A stretch of DNA of 64,000 nt from JASLDZ01 sp965199975 (lineage in GTDB: Bacteria > Pseudomonadota > Alphaproteobacteria > Caulobacterales > Caulobacteraceae): positions 1,116,001 to 1,180,000 of the forward strand of contig OZ241340.1 in the NCBI GenBank assembly GCA_965199975.1, read 5' to 3'. Under the pieces are notes generated by a model. That model did not search any database. It had not been told where the DNA came from and saw nothing but the letters and a program-made list of their open reading frames with translations. Positions within the stretch are counted from its first letter, which is position 1; every line of letters begins with the position of its first letter. Both the position numbers and the translations under genes were made by a program. Positions 59,952-64,000 of the stretch are shown here, one piece after another.

Positions 59952-60452
59952 TCAAGGCGGCGGCGGACGGGGGATGGCCTGCGCGTCCACATCGAAGGGA
60001 TAGTCGGCGTAGAAGATCGGATAGCGCTGGGTGTCGCCCTGCTCGACGAGGCCGAGCAGTTCCGTCAGCCAGCCGGCATAGGCCCAGTCGCGCCCGGCGC
60101 CGCGCTCGGCGAGCTTGGGGAAGGCGGCGAGGAAGCGCACCGCCAGCGCCCTCGCCGAGAGGGGCTGATCCTGCGGCCAGCCGAAGTATCCGGGGTCGGC
60201 CGACGTATAGGCTGCGAAGAGGCCGCTCGACGGGCTGCTATCGATGATGGAGACGCCGTCGGGCTCGACGTTGCAGGCGCAGGTTATGGAGCAACGCCAG
60301 TGCATGCCGCTGGGCGACAGGCCCGGTGATACCCGCAGCCGCTGATAGCCCGCTTTGTGCAGCTCGTGCACCATGGCGACGAGACGCCCCGTCCTCCTGG
60401 CGACGGCGGAGGCGGGCGGCGACAGCGAGATCGGGCGGACGGGCGCGTTCAC
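59952..60452 (-). CDS. Hypothetical cytoplasmic protein
   Basis: This 166-residue protein has no signal or membrane segment. It contains LVAMVHELHKAGYQRLRVSPGLSPSGMHWRC, a Cys pair in SITCACNVE, and YTSADPGYFGWPQD then AFPKLAERGAGRDWAYAGWLTELLG. It looks like a globular conserved hypothetical protein, but I do not recognise the family. Middle gene of the minus-strand cluster. Confidence 0.7.
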   Translation of the reverse strand: MNAPVRPISLSPPASAVARRTGRLVAMVHELHKAGYQRLRVSPGLSPSGMHWRCSITCACNVEPDGVSIIDSSPSSGLFAAYTSADPGYFGWPQDQPLSARALAVRFLAAFPKLAERGAGRDWAYAGWLTELLGLVEQGDTQRYPIFYADYPFDVDAQAIPRPPPP

Positions 60453-60504
60453 GCCCGGCTCGCCATCTTGCCGTTCGCCGGTTCTCGATGTCGCATCCCC
60501 ACCG

Positions 60505-61329
60505 TCAGCCGCACCACAACTCGGTGTGTCGCAGCGTGGGTTTGAGGCAAGGTTCGCCGCCGCCCTGGTCGGGCGTCGGGATCGGCCGCCCCGGTTTCCA
60601 CAGGCCGAGCCGCCTTTGGATGTTGGGCATCTCGGAATCGATCACCGCCAGCGGGTCGCCGTCGTTGTAGAGCGTGGCGCTGGGGTAGCGGAGCACCTGG
60701 CGGTAGACGCCGGAAGGCGTGGGGCTGTCCACGGTCATCCAGAAGCCGTAGGGCGCACGCGCTTGCGGCCTGGCGCTGATCACGCTTCCCCGCAGCGGGC
60801 CGTCGGTGACGAAGCGGATCTCCTGATTGTTGTTGCGGCCGACCCGGTCGCCATAGACGCGCCGGAACGCGTCCTTGCCGGCGTCATAGGCGATCAGCTG
60901 GGTGGCGACGATCTGATCCCCGTCGCCGGAATTCAGGCTGCCGGTGACGATCAGAAGCAGGGGCGCGGCCTTTGGCCCTCGCGGATAGACGATCCTGGCG
61001 GCGAGCAGATAATGCGGCTCCCAGATTGGCGCGTCGGGGATGGAGGTCTGGAGCGGCAGGGTGACCGGGCCGCTGATGCAGGGTCCTGCAGACCCCCTGT
61101 GCAGGCAGAAGGTGAGTGCGCCGGGCGCATCGTTGTCGCCGTAGTCCTTGGTCGGGGCCGCCTGCGTCACCACAAGCCGCCAGGCCGAGCGTGCATGGAA
61201 CGGCTTGGCCAGGTCCATCCGCATCCCCTGCTGCGCGGGGTCGGACGCCGATCTCCCAAGCTGCGCGGCGGCCGTGGCCCCCGCCAGTTCCGCGGCCAGG
61301 ATCGCGATGAGCCCGATGCGGATCGCCAT
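60505..61329 (-). CDS. Hypothetical exported protein
   Basis: Starting at ATG 61329, with GAGGGG just upstream, the 274-residue protein has a signal peptide (MAIRIGLIAILAAELAGATAAA). The mature part is strand-rich: FHARSAWRLVVTQAA, ARIVYPRGPKAAPLLLIVTGSLNSGDGDQI, TQLIAYDAGKDAFRRVYGD, FGFWMTVDS-like (YGFWMTVDSPTPSGVYRQVLRYPSATLYNDGDPLAVID) and a Cys pair near the end (GGGEPCLK, ELWCG). Resembles periplasmic surveillance-type proteins only in general form. The frame extends 40 codons upstream without coding character. Confidence 0.7.
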   Translation of the reverse strand: MAIRIGLIAILAAELAGATAAAQLGRSASDPAQQGMRMDLAKPFHARSAWRLVVTQAAPTKDYGDNDAPGALTFCLHRGSAGPCISGPVTLPLQTSIPDAPIWEPHYLLAARIVYPRGPKAAPLLLIVTGSLNSGDGDQIVATQLIAYDAGKDAFRRVYGDRVGRNNNQEIRFVTDGPLRGSVISARPQARAPYGFWMTVDSPTPSGVYRQVLRYPSATLYNDGDPLAVIDSEMPNIQRRLGLWKPGRPIPTPDQGGGEPCLKPTLRHTELWCG

Positions 61330-61408
61330 GGTCACCCCTCTTCGACAGATGCGAGGTGCATAGGCCAACAGAAGGCTCGCGTGCGCCAGGGCGCCGAGCC
61401 GCCGACCC

Positions 61409-62008
61409 TCAGCCTGTCGGCCGGCGGGCGCGTCGCGCGTGCAGCGCATCGCGCGTGAGCACGGCCAAAGCCGCCCACATCGCTTCGGTGAGGGCGATCA
61501 CCAGCGCGCTCCAGGCGACCCCCTCCAGCCGCGGATGTCGGCGATGCACCTCGTCGCCGATGTTGAGGGCCGCCAGCACCGGTCGCCTCGGGTCGTAGAC
61601 GATGGGAACCGACGACGGAACGCGCACGGCGTCCGCCTCGCGGGCCGAGATGTAGGCCTCGTCGGTCGTGGGCGAGGCGCGGTCGCGGGGCGTGAAGCGG
61701 AAGGACAGGTGGTAGGCCGGCCCACCCCTGCCGCCCGGCGTCGACCAGACGCGCAGCGCCCGGGCCGTGGCGGAGACGCCGCGCGCCTTCAGCGCCGCGT
61801 CGTCGGCGGTCTGCTGGGCGATGATGGGAAGCACGAAGAAGACCACGCCGGCGGTGATCGCGAGCCAGAGCGCGCCCATGGCGATAAGCTCGCGCGGCGA
61901 GAAGCCGCCTGGGGAGACGCTCCGCCCTCGCGCGCGCCCTCCCGAGCTGGCGCGCCGAGCCGTGACGCCCGCTCGCGGCTTCAAGTCTGGCCGGCGGGCG
62001 GGCTTCAC
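61409..62008 (-). CDS. DUF3592-like membrane protein
   Basis: This 199-residue protein has an Arg-rich N terminus (about 1-35), two membrane helices (about 43-63 and 165-185) and between them a DUF3592-type beta domain (ARALRVWSTPGGRGGPAYHLSFRFTPRD, then VPIVYDPRRPVLAALN). It shares that domain layout with the 391-residue protein three genes downstream. It overlaps the preceding gene by four bases (ATGA at 62005-62008). Confidence 0.72.
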   Translation of the reverse strand: MKPARRPDLKPRAGVTARRASSGGRARGRSVSPGGFSPRELIAMGALWLAITAGVVFFVLPIIAQQTADDAALKARGVSATARALRVWSTPGGRGGPAYHLSFRFTPRDRASPTTDEAYISAREADAVRVPSSVPIVYDPRRPVLAALNIGDEVHRRHPRLEGVAWSALVIALTEAMWAALAVLTRDALHARRARRPTG

Positions 62009-62466
62009 GGCGCCGTGTCGCCATCGGCGGCTTCGTCGGGCAGGCGCGTGAAACGGCCGTGACGCAGCACGAAGCGGTGGATCCCGGCCGCGCCAGCCTC
62101 ATCGAGCCGGCCCTGCACGACGAGGAGCCGACTGTCCATGCGGTATCGCAGCGGTTCGCTCACCGCGTCGGGCCAGCAGCAGACGGTCGGGGCGACTTGC
62201 GCCACGCGACCGCTCCAGCGGTCGACGGCGCCGAGCATGAGGCACTCGGCGCCGCAGCCGATCGTGACGAGCGTGTAGCGCCCGGCGAAGTCCACCGGTC
62301 CGTGCGCCTGGCGGGCGATGTCGCTGCGGTAATGTCGGCTCCACGAGGTCTGGCGCTGAACGACGATGCGCGGTGGGTCGCGGCGTACGCGCGTCGCATA
62401 CCGCGCGAAGGCCTCGGTGGCCGGCGCCGGGCTCGCCGAAAGCGCCGCGACGGGGAAGACGGGCAT
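62005..62466 (-). CDS. Hypothetical protein, possibly exported
   Basis: This 153-residue protein has a weak hydrophobic start (MPVFPVAALSASPAPATEA). The core reads FAGRYTLVTIGCGAECLMLGAVDRWSGRVAQ, a pattern seen in a group of small conserved hypothetical proteins (GHYTIVTIGCG... IDAKTGRV). It also has VCCWPDAVSEPLRYRMDSRLLVVQG. First gene of the six-gene minus-strand cluster. Confidence 0.68.
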   Translation of the reverse strand: MPVFPVAALSASPAPATEAFARYATRVRRDPPRIVVQRQTSWSRHYRSDIARQAHGPVDFAGRYTLVTIGCGAECLMLGAVDRWSGRVAQVAPTVCCWPDAVSEPLRYRMDSRLLVVQGRLDEAGAAGIHRFVLRHGRFTRLPDEAADGDTAP

Positions 62467-62897
62467 CGAGACCTCCGGCGAATTCGGGCGCCGCGTGACA
62501 CCTTAGCGGGCGCGACACGTCGGCGTTAGAGCGCGACCGGATCGGGGGAGCCGCGCGCCTGCCGCCGTGTACGCCGCGCTAGGTACGGCTTAAGGGGCGC
62601 GATCGCGCCTCGCTGCCGCAGGATGCGCCGTTCCCGTATGACTATCGGGCTCGGCCTTCCGCTGGCGCCGACGCCGTTCGTGCGCCTCCAGCGGCGCGGG
62701 CTCCCGCGCGACCCGCCCGACCTGACGCCTTGACGCTGCGCGGGCCGCAGTCGAACGGACGGCGCTGCCCAGGCCGCCCGTTCTGCGGGGCTTCCGATCC
62801 GCGGCGGCTCGAAGCGCAGATGCGCAGCGAGGCCGCGATGCCGAGACATCGCGAAGCCGTAAACGCACCTGACCCTGAGACGAACGAGGATCAAAGA
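62467..62897. other. Intergenic region, no gene recognised
   Basis: This 431-base stretch separates the minus-strand cluster from a short plus-strand gene. Open frames on both strands are Arg-rich and lack coding character. I see no repeat or strong promoter in it. Confidence 0.4.
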
Positions 62898-63023
62898 ATG
62901 CGGCGACAACTGTTGTGGATAGGTCTCGTGGCCGTGATCGTGCTGGGCGCGCTGGGCGTGGTGCGTTTCGTGGAGAACTCGGCGGCGCAGAAGGGCGAGA
63001 TCAGCATCACCGGCAAGAAGTGA
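62898..63023 (+). CDS. Tiny single-pass membrane protein
   Basis: A 41-residue frame from ATG 62898 encodes MRRQLLWIGLVAVIVLGALGVV followed by a short hydrophilic tail ending EISITGKK. One membrane helix with positive N terminus and an AGGA site seven bases upstream make it a plausible small protein. It is too short to judge by composition alone. Confidence 0.45.
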   Translation: MRRQLLWIGLVAVIVLGALGVVRFVENSAAQKGEISITGKK

Positions 63024-63044
63024 TCCTCGGGCGCGCGAACGCCG

Positions 63045-63332
63045 TCAGCGTCGGCGGCGCGCCGGCTTGTGACTGCTGGTCATGGGGCTGGGCCGGGGCG
63101 GCGGCGTCCAGCCCGTAGGCGTGGCCTTCTTCTGGTCGCTCGTGCCGAGCCCCATCGCCCCGGGCTGTTGGCGCGTCAGGCGCGAGGTGTCGAAGTCGCC
63201 TACGCGCGCGTCGTCGGGCCGGCCGCGCAGGAGGCTGAGCTGGTCACGCAGGTGCGCGGCCTCCTCGAAGTCCATCGCCGCCGCGGCCGCCTCCATGCGC
63301 AGCCGCAGCTCCTTCAGATGTGCGCCGGTCAT
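63045..63332 (-). CDS. UvrB/UvrC-motif protein
   Basis: This 95-residue protein contains a UVR motif near the N terminus (LKELRLRMEAAAAAMDFEEAAHLRDQLSLLR), the coiled hairpin by which UvrB and UvrC interact. The remainder is polar and Pro/Arg-rich. It is far too short to be UvrB, so it is a stand-alone UVR protein as found in several alphaproteobacteria, perhaps a modulator of excision repair or a McsA-like adaptor. It is divergent from the DUF1491 gene. Confidence 0.8.
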   Translation of the reverse strand: MTGAHLKELRLRMEAAAAAMDFEEAAHLRDQLSLLRGRPDDARVGDFDTSRLTRQQPGAMGLGTSDQKKATPTGWTPPPRPSPMTSSHKPARRRR

Positions 63333-63365
63333 GGCGGGTCAACGCGCGGGCGCGCCGTACGTGCA

Positions 63366-63383
63366 CGCACCCCTACGGGTGCG
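63366..63383. promoter_or_regulatory. Palindrome in the divergent UVR / DUF1491 intergenic region
   Basis: CGCACCC-CTAC-GGGTGCG is a 7-4-7 perfect inverted repeat midway between two divergent starts. The GCACCC/GGGTGC half-sites recur at 55519-55537 near the stress genes, so it may be a shared operator or simply a common hairpin type. Confidence 0.35.
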
Positions 63384-63429
63384 CGCGCGAATGGCGTAGG
63401 ATGGGTGGCGACAACGGCCTGGAGGCGGC

Positions 63430-63762
63430 GTGGAGCTTTCGACCGATCTGTGGGTCTCGGCCCTCCTGCGTCGCGCCTCGCTCGGTGCGGCCTTCCCCGT
63501 GGTGGTGCGGCGCGGCGACTCCACGGCCGGCGCCGTGCTGGTCAAGGTGGTCGACACCCGGGCGCGCACGGCGCGGCTGTATGCCGAACGCGTCGATCCC
63601 GACGGCGGCCGGCGTTGGATGCAGCCCCATCCAGGCGCCCACGAGCCCGATCTCGACGCCTACGCAGAGCGCCAGGTGCGTATCGACCCCGATCTGTGGG
63701 TGGTGGAGATCGAGGATCCGCACGGTCGCCACTTTCTGACCGAACCCGTTGACGACGGTTAA
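63430..63762 (+). CDS. DUF1491 family protein
   Basis: This 110-residue protein starts at GTG 63430. It matches DUF1491, a small alphaproteobacterial family: TDLWVSALLRRASLGAAFPVVVRRGDSTAGAVLVKV, then YAERQVRIDPDLWVVEIEDPHGRHFL. Predicted cytoplasmic alpha/beta fold. Function unknown. Confidence 0.85.
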   Translation: MELSTDLWVSALLRRASLGAAFPVVVRRGDSTAGAVLVKVVDTRARTARLYAERVDPDGGRRWMQPHPGAHEPDLDAYAERQVRIDPDLWVVEIEDPHGRHFLTEPVDDG

Positions 63763-63810
63763 CCGCGTCCGGAAACGGGGTCGAAAGCGATCCGCCGCTA
63801 GCCTCGCGCC

Positions 63811-64000
63811 ATGTTGTTCCTGCTCAACGACGTGGTGCTGAGTTTCGATCACCGCGACGCCACGCCGCCCCTTGAGGCGAAGCGCTTCCGCGCTCTCACG
63901 CTCGGCTCGGTGTTGCGCCTCGGATCGGAGATGTTCAGCATCCAGCCCCTGCTCCACCGCGAGGATCCGGAGCGGGCGCGCAAGCTGGCCATGCTGATCA
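63811..64000 (+). CDS. Hypothetical protein (3' end outside window)
   Basis: An open frame from ATG 63811 runs off the window after 63 codons. It begins MLFLLNDVVLSFDHRDATPP and continues with ALTLGSVLRLGSEMFSIQPLL and HREDPERARKLAMLI. The composition is coding-like. No family recognised. It starts 48 bases after the DUF1491 stop and may be co-transcribed. Confidence 0.65.
   Translation, partial: MLFLLNDVVLSFDHRDATPPLEAKRFRALTLGSVLRLGSEMFSIQPLLHREDPERARKLAMLI

Noticed and set aside
62526..62909. Minus-strand open frame of 127 codons
   Set aside because: Arg-rich, no recognisable motif, no ribosome binding site.

Overview
This 64 kb window is very GC-rich chromosomal DNA and most likely comes from a member of the Caulobacteraceae (Alphaproteobacteria; Caulobacter, Phenylobacterium or a close relative). 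Four observations support this. The gene order fliG-flbE/fliH-fliN-flbD-flhA carries the Caulobacter-type flagellar regulator FlbD. A second flagellar cluster holds flbT, flaF, two flagellins, a PseH/FlmH-like acetyltransferase and a FlaEY-like giant protein. ssb is preceded by an alphaproteobacterial GTTC-N7-GTTC LexA box. GTGA/ATGA four-base overlaps between genes are very common.

Layout. 0-8 kb: end of the flagellar C-ring/export operon (fliG partial, fliH/flbE, fliN, flbD), a class A beta-lactamase and a divergent higBA toxin-antitoxin pair, then flhA and a coupled M15 peptidase. 8-14 kb: an SDR enzyme, a DUF4349 lipoprotein, and a tightly overlapping carotenoid operon crtY-crtI-crtB, followed by a long imperfect inverted repeat. 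14.5-24.5 kb: an ABC-F ATPase, a spermidine-synthase-like protein, a ketoacyl synthase III, an NrtR-like regulator with an HD phosphohydrolase, two SDR/lipoprotein neighbourhoods with paralogous lipoproteins (one apparently frameshifted), a MoxR AAA ATPase and two small acidic proteins. 24.6-33.4 kb: the flagellin locus, with a recognisable sigma-54 promoter and FlbD-like palindromes, then flaEY and two hypothetical envelope proteins. 33.5-42.3 kb: ssb, the feoA-feoB-Cys-rich protein-oxidoreductase operon, gyrA, coaD and a secreted cyclophilin.

42.2-45.3 kb holds a three-gene signalling operon (CHASE3-type histidine kinase, single-domain response regulator, receiver-HisKA_2 kinase). 45.3-53.3 kb: a LysR regulator divergent from an aldo/keto reductase, an amino-acid permease, an M28 peptidase, a lipoprotein and L-serine ammonia-lyase. 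tRNA-Lys(TTT) at 53.3 kb is followed by a gene-poor stretch that keeps a relic of an HsdR-type helicase, so it looks like a decayed integration site. 54-57.5 kb is a stress block (PAS-LuxR regulator, GlsB/YeaQ, CsbD, YflT-like and PepSY-like proteins). 57.6-62.5 kb is a six-gene minus-strand cluster of uncharacterised membrane or secreted proteins, two of them DUF3592-like. The window closes with a UVR-motif protein, a DUF1491 protein and the start of a further gene.

How parts fit together. FlbD encoded in the first cluster probably acts on the palindromes upstream of the flagellin sigma-54 promoter 22 kb away. FlbT and FlaF tune flagellin mRNA and secretion. The PseH-like enzyme fits pseudaminic-acid decoration of flagellin. 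crtB, crtI and crtY would take geranylgeranyl diphosphate to beta-carotene, but crtE and the late tailoring enzymes are not in the window. I saw no clear new defence or biosynthetic system. The least explained parts are the 57.6-62.5 kb cluster, the paralogous two-Cys lipoproteins near 20-23 kb, and the acidic protein with its coupled 55-residue partner near 24 kb.
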